From NCBI GenBank assembly GCA_934338765.1, contig CAKRHL010000063.1, positions 1 to 10,378 on the forward strand: a stretch of 10,378 nt of DNA, in the 5' to 3' direction. Positions within the stretch are counted from its first letter, which is position 1; every line of letters starts with the position of its first letter. This stretch comes from an uncultured Lachnospiraceae bacterium (GTDB lineage: Bacteria; Bacillota; Clostridia; Lachnospirales; Lachnospiraceae). Under the pieces are notes generated by a model. The model saw nothing but the letters and a program-made list of their open reading frames with translations, was not told the DNA's origin and searched no databases. This document shows, piece after piece, positions 1 through 6,193 of this stretch. The position numbers and the translations under genes were made by a program.

Positions 1-1
1 G

Positions 2-73
2 GATTACTGTGGCTGTGTTTACAGCAAGGCGGCGAGAGAACGGGAAAAGCAGCAGAAGGCATTGGAGTCTTGA
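2..73 (+). CDS. queH: Epoxyqueuosine reductase QueH, C-terminal fragment
   Basis: An open frame enters from the left edge and stops with TGA at 71-73, giving 23 visible residues that begin DYCGCVYSK and end in a charged tail rich in R, E, K and Q. The D-Y-C-G-C-x-[YF]-S ending is the characteristic C-terminus of QueH (formerly DUF208), the non-homologous replacement for QueG that reduces epoxyqueuosine to queuosine in tRNA. The paired cysteines are conserved in the family and are thought to help bind its metal cluster. Only the tail is present, so the rest of the active site cannot be checked. The call rests on this short motif plus the length of the remaining tail. The reading continues in the same direction as ribD, 122 bases downstream. 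Confidence 0.72.
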   Translation, partial: DYCGCVYSKAAREREKQQKALES

Positions 74-222
74 TGGATGGGCGTGGGAGATATGAGATGT
101 GGAGTTTGAGGGACAGATAACAAGTATATCAGAAGTGCTGTGGAGTTTGAGGGATAGATAACAAATATATCAGAAGAGCCATGGAGGTTTGAAATATGGA
201 TGAAAAATATATGAGAAGAGCC
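61..222 (+). repeat. Degenerate tandem ~41-bp repeats including the ribD start
   Basis: Two adjacent 41-base units (99-139 and 140-180) are nearly identical. A third unit (181-222, 42 bases) matches the second at about 34 of 42 positions and contains the ribD ribosome binding site, start codon and first nine codons. A more decayed fourth unit can be aligned at 61-98, overlapping the end of the upstream gene. Each unit starts near TGGAG and ends near ATATNAGAAG. In units 1 and 2 the ATG of ribD corresponds to ATA and the second codon region is altered, so they cannot start ribD. I infer tandem duplication of the 5' end of ribD followed by decay. Confidence 0.75.
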
Positions 223-1278
223 ATTGAGCTGGCAGAGAAGGGAGAGGGACATGTCAATCCCAATCCTCTGGTGGGGGCTGTGATCGTCAGAGATGGAGAG
301 ATCCTGGCGGAAGGGTATCATGCCCGTTACGGTGATCTGCATGCCGAGCGGAGTGCCTTTGCAAATCTTAAGACAGATGCCACAGAGGCAGAGATGTATG
401 TGACTCTGGAGCCATGCTGCCATTACGGTAAGCAGCCGCCATGTACCCAGGCGATCATAGAGCATGGCATCCGCAAGGTTTATGTGGGCTCCGATGATCC
501 CAATGCACTGGTGGCCGGAAAAGGGATCCGCCAGCTTCAGGATGCAGGGATTTCCGTGGAAACCCATGTGCTGAAAGAGGAGTGCGACGCACTAAATGAT
601 GTATTTTTTCATTATATTACTACGAAGACACCATATGTGGTCATGAAATACGCTATGACCATGGACGGCAAGATCGCCTGCCATACGGGTGCCAGCAAAT
701 GGGTGACCGGAGAAGAGGCAAGAGCACATGTACAGCGTATGCGCAACAAGTATACGGGGATCATGGTGGGAGTACAGACGGTGCTTGCAGATGATCCGCT
801 GCTGACCTGCCGTATTGCGGAAGGGAGAGATCCTATCCGTATCATTTGTGACAGCAGTCTCAGAACTCCTCTTGACAGTCAGATCGTCCGGACTGCGGGA
901 GAAGTGGAAACTATCCTTGCAACAGCGACGGAGGATCCGGCGCGGATCGCTGTCTATGAGGAAAAGGGAGTGCAGGTGCTTGTGACCAAAAAGAAGGATG
1001 GCAGAGTGGATCTTACGGATCTGATGAAAAAGCTTGGAGAACGAAAAGTTGACAGTGTCCTTCTGGAGGGGGGCGGTACATTAAATTACAGTGCCCTGCA
1101 GGCCGGGATCGTGCAGCATGTCCAGGCTTACATTGCGCCAAAGCTCTTTGGAGGAGATCAAGGGTTCACTCCGGTGAGAGGCATTGGTGTGGATGATCCG
1201 GCTCAGGCATGGATATTAACCAACCGTAAAATCACTTCTTTCGGGGAGGACATTCTGATAGAGGCAGATGTTTTGTGA
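196..1278 (+). CDS. ribD: Bifunctional pyrimidine deaminase / reductase RibD
   Basis: RibD catalyses two cytosolic steps of riboflavin synthesis: it deaminates 2,5-diamino-6-ribosylamino-pyrimidinone phosphate, then reduces the ribosyl chain with NADPH. The 360 residues match the normal bifunctional length. The N-terminal deaminase (about 1-145) shows the zinc site HAE (49-51, with the catalytic Glu) and PCC...PPC (73-75, 81-83). The C-terminal reductase (about 146-360) begins PYVVMKYAMTMDGKIA and includes VGVQTVLADDPLL and LLEGGGTLN. The start at 196 has GGAGG (183-187) eight bases upstream and an in-frame stop just before it; a second ATG at 211 would remove the conserved MDEKYM lead-in. 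The gene lies upstream of the FMN riboswitch rather than behind it, so it is probably read from the upstream gene's transcript or an unseen promoter. Confidence 0.97.
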   Translation: MDEKYMRRAIELAEKGEGHVNPNPLVGAVIVRDGEILAEGYHARYGDLHAERSAFANLKTDATEAEMYVTLEPCCHYGKQPPCTQAIIEHGIRKVYVGSDDPNALVAGKGIRQLQDAGISVETHVLKEECDALNDVFFHYITTKTPYVVMKYAMTMDGKIACHTGASKWVTGEEARAHVQRMRNKYTGIMVGVQTVLADDPLLTCRIAEGRDPIRIICDSSLRTPLDSQIVRTAGEVETILATATEDPARIAVYEEKGVQVLVTKKKDGRVDLTDLMKKLGERKVDSVLLEGGGTLNYSALQAGIVQHVQAYIAPKLFGGDQGFTPVRGIGVDDPAQAWILTNRKITSFGEDILIEADVL

Positions 1279-1342
1279 TCGCACCGTCAGTGGTGCGGTG
1301 ATTCCTGATGATTCTGGGTGCGGCTGTTACAGATATTTTTTC

Positions 1343-1371
1343 TTGCAAACCATAAGCGGCTGTGCTATGAT
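1343..1371 (+). promoter_or_regulatory. Sigma-A type promoter for the FMN riboswitch transcript
   Basis: TTGCAA (1343-1348) is separated by 17 bases from TATGAT (1366-1371), and a TG at 1363-1364 makes an extended -10. Transcription would begin near 1378, about a dozen bases before the riboswitch aptamer. The placement makes this the start of the ribE-ribBA-ribH transcript and leaves ribD out of it. Confidence 0.75.
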
Positions 1372-1390
1372 AAGGAACGGAAAGTAAATA

Positions 1391-1535
1391 AACTTCGGGG
1401 CAGCGTGAAATTCGCGACCGACGGTATTTGTGCGCAGATGGCATTGGCTGCTGTGACACATCAGCCCGTGAGTCATTTTTGTGACATGATTTGGTGAGAT
1501 TCCAAGGCCGACAGTACAGTCTGGATGAGAGAAGT
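1391..1535 (+). ncRNA. FMN riboswitch (RFN element) aptamer
   Basis: The region carries the conserved RFN blocks in order: CTTCGGGGCAG then GTGAAATTC then GACCG (1393-1420), CAGCCCGTGAG (about 1462-1472), TTTGGTGAGATTCCAA (1490-1505), GCCGACAGT and AGTCTGGATGAGAGAAG (up to 1535). The outer P1 stem forms between CTTC at 1393 and GAAG at 1531. The aptamer binds FMN and represses downstream expression when FMN is plentiful. Two positions in the first hairpin depart from the common GGGTGAAATTCCC form as a swapped pair (GCGTGAAATTCGC), so pairing is kept. It sits between ribD and ribE and is followed 21 bases later by an intrinsic terminator, which indicates control by transcription attenuation. 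Confidence 0.96.
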
Positions 1536-1556
1536 GTTGATATATGATTTTTTGAT

Positions 1557-1585
1557 GTCCCCGTTTTTTCGGGGACTTTTTTCTT
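1557..1585 (+). terminator. Riboswitch attenuator terminator
   Basis: GTCCCC and GGGGAC arms (1557-1562 and 1571-1576, extended by C-G at 1563/1570) form a short GC-rich hairpin with a T-rich loop, followed by a T-rich run at 1577-1585. It lies between the FMN aptamer and the ribE ribosome binding site, the usual place of the regulated terminator. The CGGGG at the 5' side of the aptamer could pair with CCCCG in the left arm as part of an antiterminator, but I could not resolve that fold by eye. Confidence 0.88.
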
Positions 1586-1625
1586 TCTTATAGCATACCC
1601 GAAGGTATCAGGAAAGGAGGAAAAG

Positions 1626-2285
1626 ATGTTTACAGGTATTATTGAAGAAGTGGGAACCATTGATTCTATTGCAGCAGGCGGTGAATCGGCGGTGCTCACG
1701 GTGGCAGCCCGTAAGGTGCTGCAGGGCACGCAGATCGGTGACAGTATTGCGGTCAACGGTGTCTGTCTGACGGTGACCTCCATGCAGGGGGACAAATTTC
1801 AGGCGGATGTGATGGCAGAAACGCTGCGAAGAAGCTCATTGGGATCTCTTCACAGAGGCAGTCATGTGAATCTGGAGCGTGCCATGGCAGCGGACGGCAG
1901 ATTTGGCGGTCATATCGTGGCGGGGCATATTGATGGCACCGGAACGATTCTTTCTACCAGAAAGGAAGGTAATGCTGTGTGGGTGGAGATTGGTGCTCCG
2001 GCAGGGATCCTGCGCTATATTATTCAGAAGGGCTCCATTGCCATTGACGGGATCAGTCTGACGGTGGCACTCCTCACAGACAAAAGCTTTTCTGTGTCGG
2101 TGATCCCTCACACAGGGGAGGAAACCACACTGTTACACAAAAAGAAGGGCGATATCGTCAATCTGGAGAATGACCCGGTAGGCAAATATGTCGAGCGTTT
2201 TCTGACGATTCCTGCGGAGGAAACCAAAGATACACCGCAGGAAAAGGGAATTACCTTGGAAATGCTTACAAAATATGGGTTTTAA
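1626..2285 (+). CDS. ribE: Riboflavin synthase alpha chain
   Basis: This enzyme dismutates two molecules of 6,7-dimethyl-8-ribityllumazine to give riboflavin and recycle the pyrimidine. The protein begins MFTGIIEEVGT, the signature start of the family, and has two lumazine-binding barrels. The first (about 1-97) includes GDSIAVNGVCLTV and the second (98-195) includes GHIVAGHIDGTG and GSIAIDGISLTV. The PVGKYVERFL segment (184-193) is the usual C-terminal helix, and a roughly 25-residue charged tail follows; 219 residues is normal. AAAGGAGG (1613-1620) stands five bases before the ATG. A tiny hairpin (1595-1608) lies just upstream of that site. The gene is first behind the FMN riboswitch and ribBA follows 25 bases later. 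In B. subtilis nomenclature the same gene is called ribE. Confidence 0.97.
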   Translation: MFTGIIEEVGTIDSIAAGGESAVLTVAARKVLQGTQIGDSIAVNGVCLTVTSMQGDKFQADVMAETLRRSSLGSLHRGSHVNLERAMAADGRFGGHIVAGHIDGTGTILSTRKEGNAVWVEIGAPAGILRYIIQKGSIAIDGISLTVALLTDKSFSVSVIPHTGEETTLLHKKKGDIVNLENDPVGKYVERFLTIPAEETKDTPQEKGITLEMLTKYGF

Positions 2286-2310
2286 TGACAAATAGAAAGG
2301 CAAGATAATT

Positions 2311-3513
2311 ATGGAAACAAAGTTTAATACCATTGAAGAAGTACTGGAGGATCTCCGTCAGGGAAAGATCGTTGTGATGATGGATGACGAGGATCGGGAA
2401 AATGAAGGTGACGTGATCTGTGCGGCAGAGTTTGCCACACTGGAAAATGTGAACTTTATGGCAAGCTACGCCAAAGGGCTGATCTGTATGCCAATGTCGG
2501 AGGAGTATACCAATAAGCTGAATCTTCCGCAGATGTGTGCAGAAAATACAGACAACCACTGTACAGCATTTACGGTATCCATTGATTATAAGGACACTAC
2601 CACAGGAATTTCCGCTTATGAGCGGGGGATCACGGCAAGAATGGTGGCAGATGATGATGCAAAGCCATCGGATTTCCGTCGTCCGGGTCATATGTTCCCG
2701 CTTCTGGCCAAGAAAGGCGGTGTGTTGGAGCGTAACGGACATACCGAGGCAACCGTGGATCTTTGCAGACTGGCAGGCTTAAAGCCGGTGGGACTGTGCT
2801 GTGAGATCATGAAAGAGGATGGCACCATGGCAAGAACGCCGGATATTCTGGAGTTTGCCAAGGAGCACCAGCTTAAATGTGGCAGGATCGCAGATCTGAT
2901 CCGGTACCGCAAGGAGCATGAGGTACTGGTGGAGTGTGTGGCAAAGGCAAAGATGCCGACACGATATGGTCAGTTTACCATTTACGGTTATGTGAATAAG
3001 CTCAATGGGGAGCATCATGTAGCACTTGTTATGGGAGATATTACAGACGGTGAGCCGGTTCTGTGCCGTGTTCATTCCGAGTGCCTCACAGGAGATGCCC
3101 TTGGTTCTGCACGTTGTGACTGTGGTCAGCAGTACGATGCAGCCATGAAGATGATCGCCAAGGAAGGCAGAGGCGTTCTGCTTTATATGCGTCAGGAGGG
3201 CAGAGGAATCGGACTGATCAATAAGATCCGTGCCTATGAGCTGCAGGATCACGGGCGGGATACCGTAGAAGCCAATCTGGAGCTGGGGTTCCCGGAGGAT
3301 GCAAGAGATTATACAATTGGCACGCAGATTTTAGTAGATCTGGGCATTCACCAGCTTCGTCTGATGACAAATAACCCGGCGAAGGTATACGGTCTGGCCG
3401 GATATGATCTGGAGATCGTCGAGCGTGTGCCGATCGAGATGGAGCCGGGCAAATATGACAGCTTCTACCTGAAAACGAAGAAAGAAAAAATGGGACACAT
3501 TTTGAAACTGTAG
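2311..3513 (+). CDS. ribBA: Bifunctional DHBP synthase / GTP cyclohydrolase II
   Basis: RibBA supplies both branches of riboflavin synthesis. The N-terminal half (about 1-200) makes 3,4-dihydroxy-2-butanone 4-phosphate from ribulose-5-phosphate, and the C-terminal half (about 205-400) opens GTP to the diaminopyrimidine. The first domain shows the acidic metal site [10 protein letters not shown] (25-34), [10 protein letters not shown] (96-105), RRPGHMFPL (123-131) and the catalytic RNGHTEA (141-147). The second shows the zinc ligands C258, C269 and C271 in CLTGD...RCDCG, then RQEGRGIGL (294-302) and NNPAKVYGL (354-362). Length 400 is typical and both domains look intact. The ribosome binding site is weak (GAAAGG, 2295-2300, ten bases before the ATG), so translation may depend partly on coupling to ribE. 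The last codons contain an 11-base stretch complementary to the adjoining palindromic element. Confidence 0.97.
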   Translation: METKFNTIEEVLEDLRQGKIVVMMDDEDRENEGDVICAAEFATLENVNFMASYAKGLICMPMSEEYTNKLNLPQMCAENTDNHCTAFTVSIDYKDTTTGISAYERGITARMVADDDAKPSDFRRPGHMFPLLAKKGGVLERNGHTEATVDLCRLAGLKPVGLCCEIMKEDGTMARTPDILEFAKEHQLKCGRIADLIRYRKEHEVLVECVAKAKMPTRYGQFTIYGYVNKLNGEHHVALVMGDITDGEPVLCRVHSECLTGDALGSARCDCGQQYDAAMKMIAKEGRGVLLYMRQEGRGIGLINKIRAYELQDHGRDTVEANLELGFPEDARDYTIGTQILVDLGIHQLRLMTNNPAKVYGLAGYDLEIVERVPIEMEPGKYDSFYLKTKKEKMGHILKL

Positions 3514-3516
3514 ATG

Positions 3517-3533
3517 ACTCAAACTTCCCACAT
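3517..3533 (+). repeat. Left terminal inverted repeat of the palindromic element
   Basis: ACTCAAACTTCCCACAT is the perfect reverse complement of 4032-4048. It begins three bases after the ribBA stop codon. The outermost base may belong to a TGA direct repeat flanking the element (3515-3517 and 4048-4050). Confidence 0.93.
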
Positions 3534-4047
3534 CCAATACGATGTGTCCCATAATATTTCTTATGTCCAATTACTTAGAATATGATTTTTGCCTTTTTGA
3601 TTTCTTGAACTCCGCGGGCTGTGTCTGAAAATTGTCTTGTCAGCCTACGGTTTTCGAAAAATCTAATTGCTTTGCTGTTTCGATGTTTGATGAACGTGTC
3701 TTCCCGTACTCGCCTCAAAGCGGGAATCAGGTATTTTGTAAGGCACTTGCCCCCGCTGGCACTTATCCCCCGTACTGAGGGGGATTATGTGCCATTGCGT
3801 GGGGCATTGTAGCGGGAGCGTGCCTGCTAAAATATCTGAGCCCGCTTGAGGCTCAGTCGTCCAGACACGTATTCATCGAAACATTGCAAAGCAAAGATTT
3901 TTCAGAAAACCTAGCGATCTGCGTCAATTTTCAGATCACAGCCTCCCGGTTTCATTTACCTATAGAGGCAAAAATCATAAACAAATTTTACTGACATAAG
4001 AAATATTATGGGAGATTCCAATATTTTATTTATGTGGGAAGTTTGAG
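3518..4047. mobile_element. Giant imperfect palindrome between ribBA and ribH (MITE-like or long hairpin RNA)
   Basis: This gene-free stretch folds on itself almost end to end. The tips are perfect 16-bp inverted repeats. Further perfect or near-perfect arm pairs are 3547-3567 with 3993-4013 (21 bp), 3581-3594 with 3966-3979 (14 bp) and 3712-3724 with 3841-3852. A central GC-rich hairpin has arms 3758-3771 and 3779-3793 around the loop GTACTGA. Between these blocks the two arms still align with small gaps and substitutions. The flanking TGA on both sides could be a 3-bp target duplication, although it is too short to be convincing. No transposase or other gene lies within. Known miniature inverted-repeat elements have this shape, but a functional structured RNA is an equal possibility. 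I do not recognise the family. Confidence 0.7.
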
Positions 4048-4048
4048 T
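4032..4048 (-). repeat. Right terminal inverted repeat of the palindromic element
   Basis: This is a perfect 17-base inverted match to 3517-3533, ending 33 bases before the ribH start. The following 4049-4081 stretch holds only the ribH ribosome binding site and no promoter I can recognise. Confidence 0.93.
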
Positions 4049-4081
4049 GAACGATATATATCATAGAAAAGGAGAATTATC

Positions 4082-4543
4082 ATGAAAGTATTAGAGGGAA
4101 AAGTAGTAGCAGAAGGTGTTAAAATTGGTATTGTAGCAGCACGTTTTAATGAATTTATCGTATCCAAGCTGGTTGCCGGAGCAAGAGACGGTCTGGTTCG
4201 TCACAATGTGGAGGATGATGATATCACGTTGGCATGGGTGCCGGGAGCATTTGAGATCCCGGTGATGGCTAAGAAGATGGCAGAGTCAGGCAAATATGAT
4301 GCAGTGATCTGCCTCGGTGCAGTGATCCGTGGTGCCACAAGCCACTATGACTATGTATGCGCAGAGGTATCTAAGGGCATTGCCAGCGTTTCGCTGGAGA
4401 CCGGTATTCCGGTTATGTTTGGTGTTGTAACAACGGACAATATCGAACAGGCAATCGAGCGTGCCGGTACAAAGGCTGGTAACAAGGGCTATGACTGTGC
4501 TCTCGGAGCCATTGAAATGATCAATCTGGCAAAGCAGATGTAA
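4082..4543 (+). CDS. ribH: 6,7-dimethyl-8-ribityllumazine synthase
   Basis: Lumazine synthase condenses the RibBA and RibD products (the butanone phosphate and the ribitylamino-pyrimidine) into the substrate of riboflavin synthase, usually as a 60-subunit capsid or a pentamer. The 153-residue length is typical. Visible family residues are F22 in ARFNEFI, PGAFEIP (54-60), the [15 protein letters not shown] segment with the catalytic H88, and [17 protein letters not shown] with the phosphate-contacting R127. AAGGAG (4069-4074) lies seven bases before the ATG. Unlike the compact ribE-ribBA junction, ribH is separated from ribBA by the ~530-bp palindrome, so its expression depends on read-through or on a promoter I cannot see. 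Confidence 0.97.
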   Translation: MKVLEGKVVAEGVKIGIVAARFNEFIVSKLVAGARDGLVRHNVEDDDITLAWVPGAFEIPVMAKKMAESGKYDAVICLGAVIRGATSHYDYVCAEVSKGIASVSLETGIPVMFGVVTTDNIEQAIERAGTKAGNKGYDCALGAIEMINLAKQM

Positions 4544-4553
4544 GGAGGAAACT

Positions 4554-5051
4554 ATGTTTCAGCAGTTTTATCCCAGAGAAGATTACGCTTCTACTTATGA
4601 GATTCCCTTTGAGATGTATTACCAAAAGGGATATCGGGGCGTTTTGTTTGACGTGGACAATACATTAGTAGAACATGATCAGCCGGCAACGGCCCGGGCC
4701 GTGGAGTTGTTTGAGCATCTGCGGAAGCTGGGGTTTCAGACATGTGTGATCTCCAATAATAAGGATTACCGGGTGAAGCCCTTTGCGGATGCTGTCAAAA
4801 CAACCTATGTGTATAAGGCAGGAAAGCCGTCTCCCAATGGGTATCAGGAGGGGATGAAACGCATGGGAACCACACCGGAAAACACATTGTTTGTGGGAGA
4901 TCAGATATTTACCGATGTGTGGGGGGCCAATCGTGCCGGGATTTACTCAATCCTGGTAAAACAGATCGCAAAGCATGAGGAGATACAGATCGTATTGAAA
5001 CGTAAGCTGGAAAAGATCGTGCTGCATGGGTACCGCAAACAGAAACAATAA
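4554..5051 (+). CDS. YqeG-family HAD (subfamily IIIA) phosphatase
   Basis: This 165-residue protein has the four HAD-superfamily motifs: DVDNT (33-37) with the nucleophile D33 and acid/base D35, ISNN (66-69), the lysine in GKPSP (90-94), and GDQIFTD (115-121) supplying metal-binding acids. The short cap-less layout and the N-terminal lead-in match the YqeG family of cytoplasmic phosphatases, whose physiological substrate is not established. AAGGAGG (4542-4548) overlaps the ribH stop and the genes are only ten bases apart, so it is almost certainly co-transcribed with ribH. A flavin-pathway phosphatase role, such as removing phosphate from the RibD product, is tempting from the context, but the sequence alone does not show it. 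Confidence 0.9.
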   Translation: MFQQFYPREDYASTYEIPFEMYYQKGYRGVLFDVDNTLVEHDQPATARAVELFEHLRKLGFQTCVISNNKDYRVKPFADAVKTTYVYKAGKPSPNGYQEGMKRMGTTPENTLFVGDQIFTDVWGANRAGIYSILVKQIAKHEEIQIVLKRKLEKIVLHGYRKQKQ

Positions 5052-5090
5052 AAAGGGCTATACACTAAAGAAAGCAGGAGGGATGGGATT

Positions 5091-5897
5091 ATGAAGCTGC
5101 TTCCGGGGGTATTTCAGGCCAGAAAAAAGAACGGGGACATTTACTACCGGTCTTCTGTGACATATCGGAGCAGACATATCAGTCTCGGCAGCTTCGCTAC
5201 ACAGGAGAATGCACATCAGGCATATAATACGGCAGCGAATCTTCTGAGATCTGAGATTCATTTTCTGCCGGATGATTATCGTACCTGCGATCTTCCTTTT
5301 TCTAAGTGGATCGTGTTGAACAATTTTAAAAATAATGGGATCTATATTAAGACGCCGATCTATCTGCAGGCAAATTATTTTGAATATTATCTGTCAAAGG
5401 AGGATGTCCTTCTTTTTGATGCGGATGATCTGTTTTATTATTCCCATCATTCCATCATGCGCCGGGGAAGTCACCTTTTCGTGGCAGATTATGGCATGCA
5501 GGTCAACATTGCCTCCCGTTATGGGATCAAAAACTTTGCGGTGAAGGATCGGGATTATCGTTTTGTAAATGGCAATGATCACGATTTCCGTTATGCCAAT
5601 ATTGAGATTCTGAATGCCTATCACGGGGTAACACGTCAGCAGAATGCTTATCCGGTGGTATATGTGGCAAAGATCCATGTGAATGGAGATCATATTATCG
5701 GCAGATATCCTACGGATACAGAGGCGGCTGTTGCTTATAATAAAGCAGCGGACGTGCTTCAGGCGGCAGGCATTGGGATTCAATATACCTCTAATTACAT
5801 TGCAGAGCTGTCATCGGAGGAATATCACAGGATATATCGTGAAATCTCTTTTGAACCTCGTTTTGCCAATTATATATCGGAGTTACGGGCGATATGA
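5091..5897 (+). CDS. Two-AP2-domain DNA-binding protein with decayed HNH-like core
   Basis: The 268-residue protein has an AP2-like domain at each end. The first (about 5-52) reads GVFQARKKNGDIYYR ... LGSFATQENAHQAYNTAANL. The second (about 179-226) reads GVTRQQNAYPVVYVA ... IGRYPTDTEAAVAYNKAADV. The G-x-[FY]-x-T...A..AYN.AA ending is shared. Between them, about 128-178 resembles the HNH region of phage-type HNH-AP2 homing endonucleases, with NGN (160-162) and the downstream asparagine (N170). The catalytic D-H pair usually found just before NGN is replaced by R-F, so nuclease activity is unlikely. I infer a domesticated DNA-binding protein, possibly a regulator. AGGAGG (5076-5081) precedes the ATG by nine bases. 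It lies 39 bases after the phosphatase gene and before a strong terminator, so it looks like the last gene of the rib transcript. Confidence 0.75.
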   Translation: MKLLPGVFQARKKNGDIYYRSSVTYRSRHISLGSFATQENAHQAYNTAANLLRSEIHFLPDDYRTCDLPFSKWIVLNNFKNNGIYIKTPIYLQANYFEYYLSKEDVLLFDADDLFYYSHHSIMRRGSHLFVADYGMQVNIASRYGIKNFAVKDRDYRFVNGNDHDFRYANIEILNAYHGVTRQQNAYPVVYVAKIHVNGDHIIGRYPTDTEAAVAYNKAADVLQAAGIGIQYTSNYIAELSSEEYHRIYREISFEPRFANYISELRAI

Positions 5898-5899
5898 AT

Positions 5900-5943
5900 A
5901 AAATGCTTTCGGAGAATTTATGGATTTTCCGAAGGCATTTTTT
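5900..5943 (+). terminator. Intrinsic terminator closing the rib-yqeG-AP2 transcript
   Basis: A 14-bp stem (5900-5913 with 5928-5941, one G-T pair) around a 14-base loop runs into T-rich sequence at 5938-5943. It starts three bases after the AP2 gene stop. The A-rich left flank means it could also work on the other strand. Confidence 0.92.
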
Positions 5944-6025
5944 ATTGTATCATTGTGTTTTTTTGTCGAAGGATGCCCGAATTTTTTTAGAAAAATCTGG
6001 AAATGTGTGTATAAAATTCATCAAA

Positions 6026-6097
6026 TGTTACAAAAATATAAACTAATACGAATAAAAGATAAAAAGTGAAAATATAATTTGTAATGTTTTTGTAACA
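6026..6097. repeat. 11-bp inverted repeat in the hydrolase control region
   Basis: TGTTACAAAAA (6026-6036) is the perfect reverse complement of TTTTTGTAACA (6087-6097). The second copy overlaps the WalR-type box, so the first supplies an additional inverted half-site 50 bases upstream. The intervening DNA is very AT-rich. Confidence 0.6.
6080..6096 (+). promoter_or_regulatory. WalR (YycF) box
   Basis: TGTAAT-GTTTT-TGTAAC fits the published WalR consensus TGTWAH-N5-TGTWAH at every defined position. WalRK is the essential Gram-positive two-component system that controls cell-wall hydrolase genes, and the next gene encodes a cell-wall hydrolase. A possible -10 (TAAAAT, 6115-6120) lies 18 bases downstream. 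No good -35 is present, which is expected for an activator-dependent promoter. Confidence 0.65.
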
Positions 6098-6193
6098 AAA
6101 TTCAAAATGGTTCATAAAATAGAGAGTAAAAAATATTGTCTCAGAAAGACATCATTATTGATATGAGCCGGGAAAGGTTTGGTGAAGAATACC

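Noticed and set aside
73-120. Short ORF starting at the TGATG overlap (about 15 codons)
   Set aside because: Very short, no similarity to a known peptide, and best explained as a decayed duplicate of the ribD start.
99-222. Repeat array as a possible CRISPR
   Set aside because: Units are directly adjacent with no spacers, are degenerate, and the last one is part of ribD.
1280-1297. Hairpin CGCACC/GGTGCG just after ribD as a terminator
   Set aside because: The 6-bp stem is not followed by a T-run; it may still affect mRNA stability but is not a convincing intrinsic terminator.
1232-1795. 187-codon minus-strand open frame across the riboswitch
   Set aside because: It is antisense to the well-supported riboswitch and to ribD and ribE ends, with no family resemblance.
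3621-3812. 63-codon open frame within the palindromic element
   Set aside because: No ribosome binding site, no recognisable protein family, and it lies wholly in the left arm and centre of the inverted repeat.
3518-4047. Palindrome as a ROOL, GOLLD, OLE or HEARO RNA
   Set aside because: Size is in range for some, but the fold is a simple end-to-end hairpin rather than their multi-branched layout, and I see none of their recognisable motifs or partner genes.
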